In this document: positions 43,137-52,500 of the stretch, piece after piece
How the letters are laid out: every line of letters begins with the position of its first letter
How positions within the stretch are numbered: position 1 is the first letter of the stretch
NCBI GenBank assembly: GCA_002490725.1
Contig: DKUN01000021.1
Location: 33,148 to 87,190, forward strand
DNA from: Porphyromonadaceae bacterium UBA7203
Lineage (GTDB): Bacteria; Bacteroidota; Bacteroidia; Bacteroidales; Muribaculaceae
Direction: 5' to 3'
DNA: 54,043 nt
The notes under the pieces: model-generated
Database searches by the model: none
The model's input: only the letters and a program-made list of their open reading frames with translations
Told to the model about the DNA's origin: nothing
Position numbers and translations under genes: made by a program

Positions 43137-43165
43137 GCGGGGGCCGGAGATTTTTAGCATCTTTG
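43135..43165 (+). promoter_or_regulatory. Promoter of feoAB
   Basis: TTG (43135-43137), 20 nt, then CATCTTTG (43158-43165), one base off TAnnTTTG. Predicted start near 43172, giving a leader of about 37 nt to the ATG at 43209. Confidence 0.55.
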
Positions 43166-43208
43166 CGCTCCTGAACAAGATAATTGAACGTTTACGCTAT
43201 AGATATAT

Positions 43209-45632
43209 ATGAGACTGAGTGAACTCCCCGAGGGGCATGAGGCGTATGTGGTCAAGATTCTGGGCCACGGCGCTTTTCGCAAACGCCTGACCGAGATGGG
43301 CTTTGTGCGCGGCAAACTGATTAAAAAGGTTCTGTCGGCGCCGATGAAAGACCCCGTGAAATATTCCCTGCTTGGCTATGAGGTGTCGCTGCGCCGTTCG
43401 GAGGCCGAGATGGTCGAGGTGGAGGATGCGGCCGAGGCCGGAGTTCCGGAGGTGGCCGGCGCATCAGCGATGCTGACACCTAACGAGGCCGACGAGCTGC
43501 TTCCGTCCGGCGAGCGCAGCAGTCATGTCATCAACATAGCGCTGATAGGGAATCCCAACTGTGGCAAGACATCGATGTTCAACTCCCTGTCGGGAGCCAC
43601 CGAGCACGTGGGCAACTACTCGGGCGTCACGGTCGAGGCGAAGAAAGGTTCGTTCAGTTATGGAGGCTATAAGTTCAATGTGGTTGACCTGCCGGGCACA
43701 TACTCGCTGGCGGCCTACTCGCCCGAGGAACTTTACGTGCGGCGCTATCTGGCGGCCGAGACTCCCGACGTGATTGTCAATGTCGTCGTGGCTTCGAATC
43801 TGGAGCGCAACCTCTATCTGACCACCGAGCTGATCGATATGGACCGTTCTATGGTTGTGGCGCTTAACATGTTCGACGAGCTGCGCGAGTCGGGCTGCGA
43901 GCTCGACTATAAATTGCTCGGTGCGATGATAGGCGTGCCTATGGTGCCGACGGTCAGCAAGTCGGGCCAGGGCATTTCAGAGCTGCTCGACACGATTATA
44001 CGCGTCTATGAAGGGCGCGATGAAACGGTGCGCCACGTCCATGTCAGCCTCGGCGAGGATATCAGTCGCGCGCTCGAGCCTGTCAAGGAGCTCATCAAGG
44101 CCGACGGCGGCATTGCTCCGAAGTTTTCGGCGCGCTATCTGGCTCTGAAGTTCCTCGAACAGGATTCCGAAACCGAGGCGCAGTTTCGCGACCGCCCGCA
44201 GTATGCCGAGATGTGTGCGCTGCGCGAGTCGGGGCGCAAGCTGATTGAAGAGCGTGCGCAGGAAGACGTGACGTCGGCGGTCGCTGCCGAGAAATATGGC
44301 TTCATCGACGGCGCGTTGGCCGAAACCATGAAGGGCGAGCGCGTGTCGTCGACCCGCTCCACGTCGATTATCGACGCGTTTGTAACCAACCGCCTGTTCG
44401 GCATTCCGCTGTTTTTTGCGATTATGCTGTTTATTTTCTGGCTCACGTTCAGCGTCGGTCAGTATCCGATGGAGTGGATTGAGTCGGGAGTGGAGTGGCT
44501 GGCGGCTATGGCGCAGTCGGCTCTGCCCGACGGCCCGCTGAAAGATCTCATTGCCGACGGCATTATCGGCGGCGTCGGTTCGGTAATAGTTTTTCTGCCT
44601 AACATTCTGATTCTCTATGCCTGCATCTCGTTTATGGAAGATTCGGGCTACATGGCTCGCGCGGCCTTTATCATGGACCGCTCGATGCACCGTATAGGCC
44701 TCCACGGCAAGAGTTTCATTCCTCTGCTCATGGGGTTTGGCTGCAATGTGCCGGCCATCATGGCTACCAGGGCCATCGAGAGCCGCTCGAGCCGACTGAT
44801 TACTATTCTGATTAATCCGTTCATGAGCTGTTCGGCGCGTCTGCCGATTTATCTGCTGCTCATCGGCACATTCTTTTCCTCTCATGCCGCGCTGGTGTTT
44901 TTCGGCCTTTATGCGTCGGGCGTCTGCGCGGCTATGCTGACAGCACGCCTTCTGCGTCGCTTCGTGTGGAAAAAAGATGAAACGCCGTTTGTCATGGAGC
45001 TGCCCCCCTATCGCGTTCCTACCGTCAAGGCCATCGTGCGCCACACCTGGGCCAAAGGCGAGCAATATCTCCGCAAAATGGGTGGCATAATCCTCGTGGC
45101 CTGCGTTGTTGTGTGGGCGCTCAATTACTTTCCGCTTCATGATGGCGATGACGGTGACGCCGCCGTTGCCGCCGCTGTGGCGGCGGAGCCTGAAGCGATT
45201 TCTGTCGAGGAGATTGACTTTGACCATGATTCCTATCTTGAAATGCTCGGCAAGGCGGTCAACCCTGTCATGGAGCCGCTCGGCATGCACTGGCGCGCCA
45301 CTGTTGCGGCGATTGCCGGCATTCCGGCCAAGGAGATTGTTGTCAGCACTTTAGGCGTGCTCTATGCCGGCGACGAAGAGGTTGAAGACGCCGCTCTCGG
45401 GCAGCGTCTGTCGGCGCCGTCACCCGCGACGGGCAAACCTGACTTTACTCCTGCGTCGGCTCTGGCGTTCATGGTGTTCATTTTGCTCTATTGCCCGTGT
45501 CTGGCTACGGTCGTGGCCGTTGCCCGCGAGGGTGGGTCGTGGAAGTTCGGCGCGTTTGCCGCGGTTTACAACACGCTGCTTGCCTGGGTCGTGGCCTTTG
45601 TGGTCTATCGGGTGGCCCTGCTTCTGCTCTGA
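43209..45632 (+). CDS. feoB: Ferrous iron transporter FeoAB fusion
   Basis: 807 residues. Residues 1-72 are a FeoA-type SH3-like domain, which is a separate protein in E. coli. The cytoplasmic G domain follows: G1 GNPNCGKT (114-121), G2 in GNYSGVTVE, G3 DLPGTYS, G4 NMFD. The C-terminal half is the membrane transporter, with the two Gate repeats (such as LMGFGCNVPAIMATR and the later AGIPAKEIVVSTLGVLYAGDEE). It imports ferrous iron across the inner membrane. The FeoA-FeoB fusion is usual in Bacteroidales. It converges with the kinase gene, 24 nt apart. Confidence 0.94.
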   Translation: MRLSELPEGHEAYVVKILGHGAFRKRLTEMGFVRGKLIKKVLSAPMKDPVKYSLLGYEVSLRRSEAEMVEVEDAAEAGVPEVAGASAMLTPNEADELLPSGERSSHVINIALIGNPNCGKTSMFNSLSGATEHVGNYSGVTVEAKKGSFSYGGYKFNVVDLPGTYSLAAYSPEELYVRRYLAAETPDVIVNVVVASNLERNLYLTTELIDMDRSMVVALNMFDELRESGCELDYKLLGAMIGVPMVPTVSKSGQGISELLDTIIRVYEGRDETVRHVHVSLGEDISRALEPVKELIKADGGIAPKFSARYLALKFLEQDSETEAQFRDRPQYAEMCALRESGRKLIEERAQEDVTSAVAAEKYGFIDGALAETMKGERVSSTRSTSIIDAFVTNRLFGIPLFFAIMLFIFWLTFSVGQYPMEWIESGVEWLAAMAQSALPDGPLKDLIADGIIGGVGSVIVFLPNILILYACISFMEDSGYMARAAFIMDRSMHRIGLHGKSFIPLLMGFGCNVPAIMATRAIESRSSRLITILINPFMSCSARLPIYLLLIGTFFSSHAALVFFGLYASGVCAAMLTARLLRRFVWKKDETPFVMELPPYRVPTVKAIVRHTWAKGEQYLRKMGGIILVACVVVWALNYFPLHDGDDGDAAVAAAVAAEPEAISVEEIDFDHDSYLEMLGKAVNPVMEPLGMHWRATVAAIAGIPAKEIVVSTLGVLYAGDEEVEDAALGQRLSAPSPATGKPDFTPASALAFMVFILLYCPCLATVVAVAREGGSWKFGAFAAVYNTLLAWVVAFVVYRVALLLL

Positions 45633-45656
45633 GGCGGCTGCCGGGTGGGGTGGGGG

Positions 45657-46859
45657 TCAGTCGGCGCGGACTGTGTTGCTCAGCGGCAACTGGATTCGGA
45701 ATGTGGTGCCGCGTCCGGGCTCTGAGTCCTTCACGAATATGCGGCCGTGGTGATATTCGTCGACAATGCGCTTGGCCAGGGTCAGTCCGAGGCCCCATCC
45801 GCGCTTTTTGGTCGTGTAGCCGGGGTTGAACACTGTTTTGAAGTCCTTGCGCACAATGCCTTTGCCGGTGTCGCTCACTTCGATGACGGCGTTGCCCGCT
45901 TCGGCAAAGGTGTTTATGCTGATGGCTCCGCGCCCCTCCATGGCGTCGACGGCGTTTTTGATCAGGTTTTCTATCACCCATTCAAGCAGGGGCGTGCTCA
46001 GTTCCACCGTGAGCGGTTCCGGTCCGGGCGTCATGGTCAGTTTCACTCCGGCCGATATGCGCGAGCGCATGTAGTCGGCCGAGCGTTCGACCGTGAGGCT
46101 GACGTTTTCGGGTATCATTGCCGGCGGCGACCCGATTTTGCTGAAGCGTGACGCTATGACGCTCAGGCGGTTCACGTCTTTGTTCATTTCGTCGACAACC
46201 TCGCGGTCCACGCCGAACGTGGGCAGAATCTCCACCCATGCCATCAGCGATGAAATCGGGGTGCCGAGCTGATGGGCGGTTTCTTTGCTCAGGCCTACCC
46301 ACACCTTGTTCTGTTCGGCGCGTTTGGTGGCTGAAACCGCATAGTAGACCGTAAACACGAACACGGCCATCACTGTCAGCTGCACGTAGGGGTAGTAGCT
46401 CAGCCGCCTGAGCAGCAGCGAGTCCTCGTAGTAAAGGTGCTGGTCGGCGCCGGGGGCAATGATGATGTGGATAACGTTTTCCGATTTTTTGAGCGATTCG
46501 AGCCGGTGGCGCAGAAAGCGCTCGTTGGCCTCGGTGAGTTCCCATGGGGGCAGGGTGTCGTTGCTTTCGGGCAGGTCGAAGTTGAGGTGGTCGAGAATAT
46601 TGTCGGCGTCGTCGACCAGAATCACGGGAATCGTGTGGTTGCCCTTGATGATTGAGAGCAGAAAGTCGAGGTTGGTCGATGAGTCGGCCGACGCGATTTC
46701 GCGCGTGGCGTCGGCCCATATCTGCATGCGTGCGCGTTCCTGCTCGGCCAGGTCGTTGACCAGCCGGTCGCTCACCCACAGAAAAGCGGCCACCACGGCC
46801 ACCGTGGCGATCAGAAATACCACAGTGCCGCGGCGGCGTATGTCGTAGAGATTGGGCAT
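45657..46859 (-). CDS. Membrane sensor histidine kinase with a variant H-box
   Basis: 400 residues from the ATG at 46859. Two membrane helices (about 11-29 and 158-176) flank a periplasmic sensor region of about 125 residues. There is no clear HAMP domain. The phosphorylated histidine is H196 in SKETAHQLGTPISSLMAW; the HQLGTPI form differs from the common HELRTPL. ATP-binding boxes are present: N-box ENLIKNAVDAM, DTGKGI and GWGLGLTLAKRI. No response regulator is adjacent. Its start overlaps the HIT gene stop by one base (TGATG). A longer in-frame ORF (to 47021) lies inside the HIT gene and is rejected. Confidence 0.87.
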   Translation of the reverse strand: MPNLYDIRRRGTVVFLIATVAVVAAFLWVSDRLVNDLAEQERARMQIWADATREIASADSSTNLDFLLSIIKGNHTIPVILVDDADNILDHLNFDLPESNDTLPPWELTEANERFLRHRLESLKKSENVIHIIIAPGADQHLYYEDSLLLRRLSYYPYVQLTVMAVFVFTVYYAVSATKRAEQNKVWVGLSKETAHQLGTPISSLMAWVEILPTFGVDREVVDEMNKDVNRLSVIASRFSKIGSPPAMIPENVSLTVERSADYMRSRISAGVKLTMTPGPEPLTVELSTPLLEWVIENLIKNAVDAMEGRGAISINTFAEAGNAVIEVSDTGKGIVRKDFKTVFNPGYTTKKRGWGLGLTLAKRIVDEYHHGRIFVKDSEPGRGTTFRIQLPLSNTVRAD

Positions 46860-47248
46860 CAGGCTTCGGCTATGGCCCGGGCTATGCGCTCCATCTCGTC
46901 GTCGGCGAGCTTGAGCTTGGGGGCGCGGAAGTCCATGTCGGCCTCTGTCTGCAGGGGCACCAGATGGATGTGGGTGTGGGGCACTTCCATGCCGAGCACC
47001 GCCACTCCGACCCTGCTGCACTCAACGGCGCGCTTCAGCTTCAGGGCCACCTTGCGGGCAAATTCCATCAGCTCGCCATATTCTTCGGGGGTGAGGTCAA
47101 ACAGATAGTCGACTTCGCGGCGCGGAATCACCAGCGTGTGGCCCGGCGCCATGGGGTTGATGTCGAGAAACGCGAAGTGCTTTTCGTCTTCGGCCACTTT
47201 ATACGAGGGAATCTCGCCGGCCGCTATGCGCGAAAAAATTGTGCTCAT
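46859..47248 (-). CDS. HIT-family nucleotide hydrolase/transferase
   Basis: 129 residues of the Hint type, acting on nucleoside phosphoramidates or related nucleotides. The histidine triad is in PHTHIHLVPL, and the N-terminal FSRIAAGEIPSYKVAEDE is the typical opening. It sits 28 nt after greA and overlaps the kinase gene by one base. Physiological substrate unknown. Confidence 0.92.
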   Translation of the reverse strand: MSTIFSRIAAGEIPSYKVAEDEKHFAFLDINPMAPGHTLVIPRREVDYLFDLTPEEYGELMEFARKVALKLKRAVECSRVGVAVLGMEVPHTHIHLVPLQTEADMDFRAPKLKLADDEMERIARAIAEA

Positions 47249-47276
47249 GGCTGCTTCCTTCTCCTCTTTTATATTA

Positions 47277-47747
47277 TTAAAGGGCTATTTCAACGATTTC
47301 AAACTTCATCATGCCGGCGGGTACCTTGATGTCGACGATGTCGCCGAGCTTATGGCCGAGCAGGCCCTGGGCGATGGGGGTCGACGTGCCGATTTTCTTC
47401 TCCTTGAGGTTGGCTTCAGAGTCGGCCACGATGGTATATTCGGCCACGGCGCCGTTGGCGTGGTTCTTGATTTTCACGCGGTTCATTATCTGCACCTCGT
47501 CGGTGTTGAGTTTGCTTTCGTCAATGATGCGCGCGTTGGCAACGAGGTCTTTCAACTGTGCGATTTTCATTTCGAGCAGTCCTTGAGCCTCTTTAGCGGC
47601 GTCGTATTCAGCGTTTTCAGAAAGGTCGCCTTTGTCGCGGGCCTCGGCGATAGCGGCGGATATGCGCGGACGTTCAACCGACTCCATGTAGGCGATTTCT
47701 TCCATCTTCTTTTTATATCCGTCCTTGGTCATGTAGGTGATTGCCAT
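47277..47747 (-). CDS. greA: Transcription elongation factor GreA
   Basis: 156 residues. The N-terminal coiled coil inserts into the RNA polymerase secondary channel; its tip has the acidic pair in DKGDLSENAEYDAAKEAQ. The C-terminal FKBP-like domain ends with STPIAQGLLGHKLGD. It stimulates cleavage of backtracked transcripts. First gene of greA-HIT-kinase. Confidence 0.95.
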   Translation of the reverse strand: MAITYMTKDGYKKKMEEIAYMESVERPRISAAIAEARDKGDLSENAEYDAAKEAQGLLEMKIAQLKDLVANARIIDESKLNTDEVQIMNRVKIKNHANGAVAEYTIVADSEANLKEKKIGTSTPIAQGLLGHKLGDIVDIKVPAGMMKFEIVEIAL

Positions 47748-47868
47748 AATGAAAAAGGTAATTAAGGTTCTGTTTTAAATGGTTTGGATTGATAGTAAAA
47801 AAATTGAATCCCGCGGCGGAGTTGCGCCGTCGAGACCCTTGGTTATGCGCTCCGGTGAGCGTCGATGT
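47748..47868 (-). other. Structured 5' leader of greA
   Basis: The predicted leader is about 120 nt, long for this window. It contains two short GC hairpins (47848-47852 with 47857-47861; 47814-47818 with 47825-47829). About 10 nt after the second hairpin comes a run of seven T on the transcribed strand (47803-47797). This could be an attenuator-like element or simply a long UTR. No open frame with ATG is visible inside it. Confidence 0.35.
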
Positions 47869-47874
47869 TCGCTG

Positions 47875-47905
47875 CAAAGTTAAGCAAACTTTTCCGAATT
47901 TCCAA
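47875..47905 (-). promoter_or_regulatory. Promoter of greA
   Basis: On the minus strand: TTG (47905-47903), 20 nt, then TAACTTTG (47882-47875). Predicted start near 47868. It is back to back with the promoter of the plus-strand secreted protein, about 55 nt away. Confidence 0.7.
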
Positions 47906-47960
47906 AATTGCGATGTTTTGCGTCGATTTTGATGCACTTTGTAAATTTTTGTGCGTCAGA

Positions 47961-47992
47961 TTTGGAAAATCCGTTAAGGTTTCGTAATTTTG
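47961..47992 (+). promoter_or_regulatory. Promoter of the secreted-protein gene
   Basis: TTTG (47961-47964), 20 nt, then TAATTTTG (47985-47992). A full consensus match. Predicted start near 47999, with an AT-rich leader of about 47 nt before the ATG at 48046. Confidence 0.75.
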
Positions 47993-48045
47993 TGGCCGAA
48001 TTATAAACTATCAACTCAATCTTTAATCTCTTAACATCATTATCC

Positions 48046-49329
48046 ATGAAGAAATTTACTCTGTTTCTTTCTGCAATGACCATGGCTGCCGGCGCTTTCG
48101 CTGCTGCTCCCGAAGTAGGCGGTCACTACGTCATCAAAAGCAATCGTGGCGGTAACTACCTGGCATACGACGCCGCAGGTCTCGCTCACGAGCGCCACGA
48201 CTACACCACACACCTCTACCGCACCGGCGACGTTGCCGCCAACTGCATCTGGACCGTATCTGCCGGTTCTGCCGAAGGTACCGTAGTCCTGAAAAACTAC
48301 ACCGCCGACGCTTATCTCGTTGCTTTCTCTGACGAGCTGACTACCGGCGCCTACAAAAATATAATCGCAAACACCTCTGAAGAAGCTGTTGACCTCAGCG
48401 TTACCGAATGCGCTAACTTCGCCGGCGCTTACTCGATTTCGATTGCCAACACTGAAGGCAACGTTTCGATCGACGCTGACAACTGGAATAACACTTTCTG
48501 CGGCAACTGGATTCCCGACGACGGCGGTACCGCATGGTTCTTCACTGCTATCGATCTCGAAGAAGGCGATGTTGACAAGGCTCTCTTTACTCAGGTTGTA
48601 GCCGCTGAATACATCGACCAGCTCAACACTTACATGGCTGCCGTTCCCCAGATTGTAAAGAATGAACTCGTTGCAGGCATCGAAGCTATCGAATCCCTTA
48701 CCGGCGAAGACGCTACCGCTGCCAAGGCTGCCGAAGTCAAGACCGCTGCTCTGGAAGCCGCTTCTGAAGCTCTCGCCACCGGTCTTAACGACAAGGTGTT
48801 CGCTATCAATAACGTTCGTCGTGCCGATTGGGAATGCTCAGGCGGCTCGTTCCTTACCACCGATGTCGCTCTCGGCAAGTTCGTGAACGCTGAATCTTAT
48901 GACGCCGAGCAGGCTCACTTCACCTTCAAGGCTGCCGACGGCGGTTACAAGATTTGCAACGTCGCTACCGGTTCTTATATTGGCGAAGGCTCTGCCGTCA
49001 CCGCTGACGAAGCTGCTGCCGTAGTTGTTTATCCTTTCCTCACCAATAGTGGCGCTTACTATGGTGTTTCGATGCCCTTCGCTGCCGACCACACCGGTAT
49101 GGGTCTCAACATCGACACCAACGGCAATCCCCTCACTACCTGGAGCTGCACCGACGCCGGTTCAATCTGGTCGCTGATCGACATTGAAGAAGACGCTATC
49201 GAATCAATCGAAGCTGAAAAGACTCCCGCTCCCGCCAAGAAGGGCATCTACGACCTCCAGGGCCGTCAGCTCGCCGTTCCCGTTCGCGGCATCAATATCA
49301 TCGATGGCGTTAAGGTTTACGTGAAGTAA
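48046..49329 (+). CDS. Abundant-type secreted protein with possible lectin-like repeats, unknown function
   Basis: 427 residues. A clear signal peptide (MKKFTLFLSAMTMAAGAFAA) predicts export. Residues ~22-170 and ~265-395 look like two related beta-rich units, opening HYVIKSNRGGNYLAY and VFAINNVRR and closing TAWFFTAIDLEEG and GSIWSLIDIEED. I suspect ricin-B/beta-trefoil-like folds, which is inference. An Ala/Glu-rich helical spacer (~195-260) joins them. The end, KKGIYDLQGRQLAVPV then GINIIDGVKVYVK, resembles the C-terminal tail of many Bacteroidales secreted proteins. Codons are strongly biased toward GAA, GCT, GCC, AAC and CTC, unlike the minus-strand genes. It has its own promoter and terminator. 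Confidence 0.75.
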   Translation: MKKFTLFLSAMTMAAGAFAAAPEVGGHYVIKSNRGGNYLAYDAAGLAHERHDYTTHLYRTGDVAANCIWTVSAGSAEGTVVLKNYTADAYLVAFSDELTTGAYKNIIANTSEEAVDLSVTECANFAGAYSISIANTEGNVSIDADNWNNTFCGNWIPDDGGTAWFFTAIDLEEGDVDKALFTQVVAAEYIDQLNTYMAAVPQIVKNELVAGIEAIESLTGEDATAAKAAEVKTAALEAASEALATGLNDKVFAINNVRRADWECSGGSFLTTDVALGKFVNAESYDAEQAHFTFKAADGGYKICNVATGSYIGEGSAVTADEAAAVVVYPFLTNSGAYYGVSMPFAADHTGMGLNIDTNGNPLTTWSCTDAGSIWSLIDIEEDAIESIEAEKTPAPAKKGIYDLQGRQLAVPVRGINIIDGVKVYVK

Positions 49330-49360
49330 ATCCTCACCGATAAATTGACTTAAATTTTTT

Positions 49361-49392
49361 CAGAGCCCGCTCCATCTCGGAGTCGGGCTCTG
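49361..49392 (+). terminator. Terminator of the secreted-protein gene
   Basis: A 9-bp stem (49361-49369 CAGAGCCCG with 49384-49392 CGGGCTCTG) is extended inward by a partly paired loop. It is followed by an AT-rich stretch with a five-T run ending near 49408. It lies 31 nt after the stop codon. Confidence 0.75.
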
Positions 49393-49437
49393 TCGTTAAT
49401 GAATTTTTGTGTTTGTAACATTATTTAACACATATCT

Positions 49438-49470
49438 TTTGGAAACAGGGGTATATTTTGAGTACTTTTG
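49438..49470 (+). promoter_or_regulatory. Promoter of the susC-susD-like pair
   Basis: TTTG (49438-49441), 21 nt, then TACTTTTG (49463-49470). Predicted start near 49477, giving a leader of about 107 nt before the ATG at 49585. The rest of the 255-nt gap holds the preceding terminator and AT-rich DNA, with no gene. Confidence 0.65.
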
Positions 49471-49584
49471 CATAACGATTTGCGAAAATGCCATTTTCTT
49501 CAAATAGTTAAGGAGCAGGTGAGAGCCTCTCCGACCCAATACCAGAAAACATAATTACCTAAACATCAATCATCAATCACAAGA

Positions 49585-52500
49585 ATGAGACACAATTTCC
49601 CACATTGGTGCATAGCCATTGCAGGATTTGTCGCCATTTCAGCAATGGCGCCAGTTCGCTCATGGGCAGCTCCGAGTACCTCGGAAGCCCCCGCACCGGC
49701 CACTAATCAGGCCAAACGCGTCGTTACCGGTACGGTTGTAGATATTCTCGACGGAGAACCTCTGCCGGGTGCTACCGTATCAGTTGTAGGTGACAAGGCT
49801 AATGTCACCGCTACCGATATCGACGGTAACTTCTCTATCTCAGTTCCTAACAACAAATCAGTCCTCCTGGTTACCTACATCGGCTACAACGAAGCCCGTG
49901 TGCCCGTAGATGACCTCGGTTTCGTGAAAGTTGAAATGAGAGGCGCTGACAACACCCTCGATGAAGTCGTTGTTGTTGGTAGCGGTACTCAGAAGCGCGT
50001 GTCTGTGACCGGCGCTATTACCTCGGTCAAGGGCGACGACCTCCGTCTCCCCGCAGGCAACCTCACCACCGCCATCGCAGGTAAAATCGCAGGTGTGGTT
50101 TCGTCGACCCGTTCCGGTGAGCCCGGCAGCTCGGCTGAATTCTATATCCGCGGTATCTCTACCTTCGGTGGCCGTCAGACTCCTCTTATCCTTCTCGACG
50201 ACGTGGAAATCTCGGTTTCCGACCTCGACTACATCCCCGCTGAAAACATCGAATCGTTCTCGATTCTGAAAGACGCATCCGCAACCGCAATCTACGGTTC
50301 GCGCGGTGCTAACGGTGTGATGATCGTGAAGACCAAGGGTGGTGACTATAACTCGCCGACCCGCGTCAGCGTCAGCTTCGAAAACTCGTTCAACTTCCGC
50401 GGCCAGTTCCCCGAATTCGTCGACGGCGTAGGCTTCATGGAGCTCTACAACAAGGCCCGCACCTCGCGCGATCAGCTCCCCTTCTACTCCGACGTTGCAA
50501 TCGCACGTACCCGCGACGGCGTGAACCCCTACCTCTATCCTAACGTTGACTGGGAAGACCTGCTCTTCAAGGATATGGCCATGCGTCAGCGCGGCAACGT
50601 GAACGTCAGCGGTGGTGGCAGCAAGGTCCGCTACTACATGTCGCTCGACATCCAGCACGAAGACGGCCTTCTGAACACCTCGAAGGATTACTCCTGGAAC
50701 AACAACATCAACATCTACAACTACACGTTCCAGAACAACATCGCCTACAAGCTCACCCCGACCACTACGATCGAGATGAACATGAACGCGCAGATCCGTC
50801 AGGGCTCAGGTCCTAACACTGCGAAGGATGGTCTGATTGCCAGCTCTTCTACGATGTTCAACTACATTCTGACGACCAACCCCGTTGTCTTCCCCGTAAG
50901 CTATCCTTCGTTCGACGGCGACGAATTTATCCGCTACGGTGCTATCCGCCGTGCCGAGGTCATTCAGGCTAACCCCTATGCGATCCTCAACTCGGGCTAC
51001 GCACAGCAGAATCAGAACACCATCAATACCGTTATCAAAATCAAGCAGGATCTTGACTTCATTACCAAGGGTCTTAAGTTTGACGCATGGGTGAACTTCA
51101 AGAACTGGAGCAGCAGCGGCTTCAACCGCCGAGTATCCCCCTACTACTACTCGCTGGCCCGCGACGCCGACTCATACGCCATGCTTGATGAAAACGGCAA
51201 CCCCAACATTAGCGCCGACATGCTTCAGGTTCTTCAGGAAGGCACGGTTTACATGGAAGAAAACGGTCCCCAGCGCGCAAGCGACCAGACCTTTGAATTC
51301 CAGGCCAACTTCACCTGGGCCCGCAAGTTCGGTCTCCACGACGTAAGCGCCATGGTGCTCTATCGTCAGCGTGAATACCGCTCGGCTATCCTTCCCGAAC
51401 GCAATCAGGGCTTCTCGTTCCGCGCAACCTACGACTATGCTCACCGCTACCTCGTTGAGTTCAACGCCGGTTATAACGGCACCGAGCGTCTGGCCAAGAA
51501 AGACCGCTTCGGTTTCTTCCCCGCTGCGTCTATCGGCTGGGGAATGAGCAACGAAGCCTTCTTCGAGCCCGCAACCAACGTCATCAACAACCTTAAGATT
51601 CGTGCTTCTTACGGTCTCGTAGGTTCCGACGACCTCGTATCGCCCAACGGCTCGCACTTCCTCTACATGGATAAGATTCAGGACAATAATATCAACTACC
51701 TCGGTTTCACTACCGGTGACTACAAGGCTAACGCCACTCAGTCAGGCAGCGGTCCTATGCTCGTTTACTACGCCATGAGCGGTATCGGCTGGGAAAAATC
51801 GCGCAAAGCTGACATCGGTGTCGACCTTTCGCTCTGGGGCAAGCTCAATATCGTAGCCGACGTGTTCCACGAAGATCGCTACGACATCTTCCTGCAGCGT
51901 GAATCATGGCCTCAGTCGCTCGCTTATCACAGTGCCAAGCCTTACGACAACAAGGGTAAGATGCAGAACCGCGGTATGGAATTTTCGGTTGAATACAACC
52001 AGCGCCTCAACCAGGACTGGAACGTCAGCTTCCGCGGCAACTTCTCGTACTCCGAAAATAAGATTATCGACTGGGATGACCCCGAGTATGACATGACTTG
52101 GAAAGACAACTACCGCACCAACAAGCCCTATCCCGGCTCAGGTAACGTTTACGGTTACATCGCCGAGGGTCTCTTCACCAGCGAGGAAGAAATTGCCAAC
52201 TCGCCCCTGCAGCAGGTAGGTTCGTCGGTTGTACGCGTAGGTGACATCAAGTATCGCGACATCAACGGTGACGGCATCGTTAACTCCGATGACTACACCA
52301 TGATCAGCGAATACGGCACCACTCCCCGCATTCAGTATGGTTTCGGTGCTACCGTTAACTGGCGCAGCTTTGACTTCGGCTTCCAGTTCGTAGGCCAGGG
52401 CAAGCGCTCCATCATGGCCAACGGCGTGGATCCCTTCGCCGAAGGTTCGAACAACACCGCCCGCAATGCCCTCAAGTGGGTTGCCGAAAACTACTTTGAT

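Noticed and set aside
47805..47870. A tRNA-like fold in the greA leader.
   Set aside because: The two hairpins do not form a cloverleaf, and no GGTTCGAATCC-type T-loop is present.
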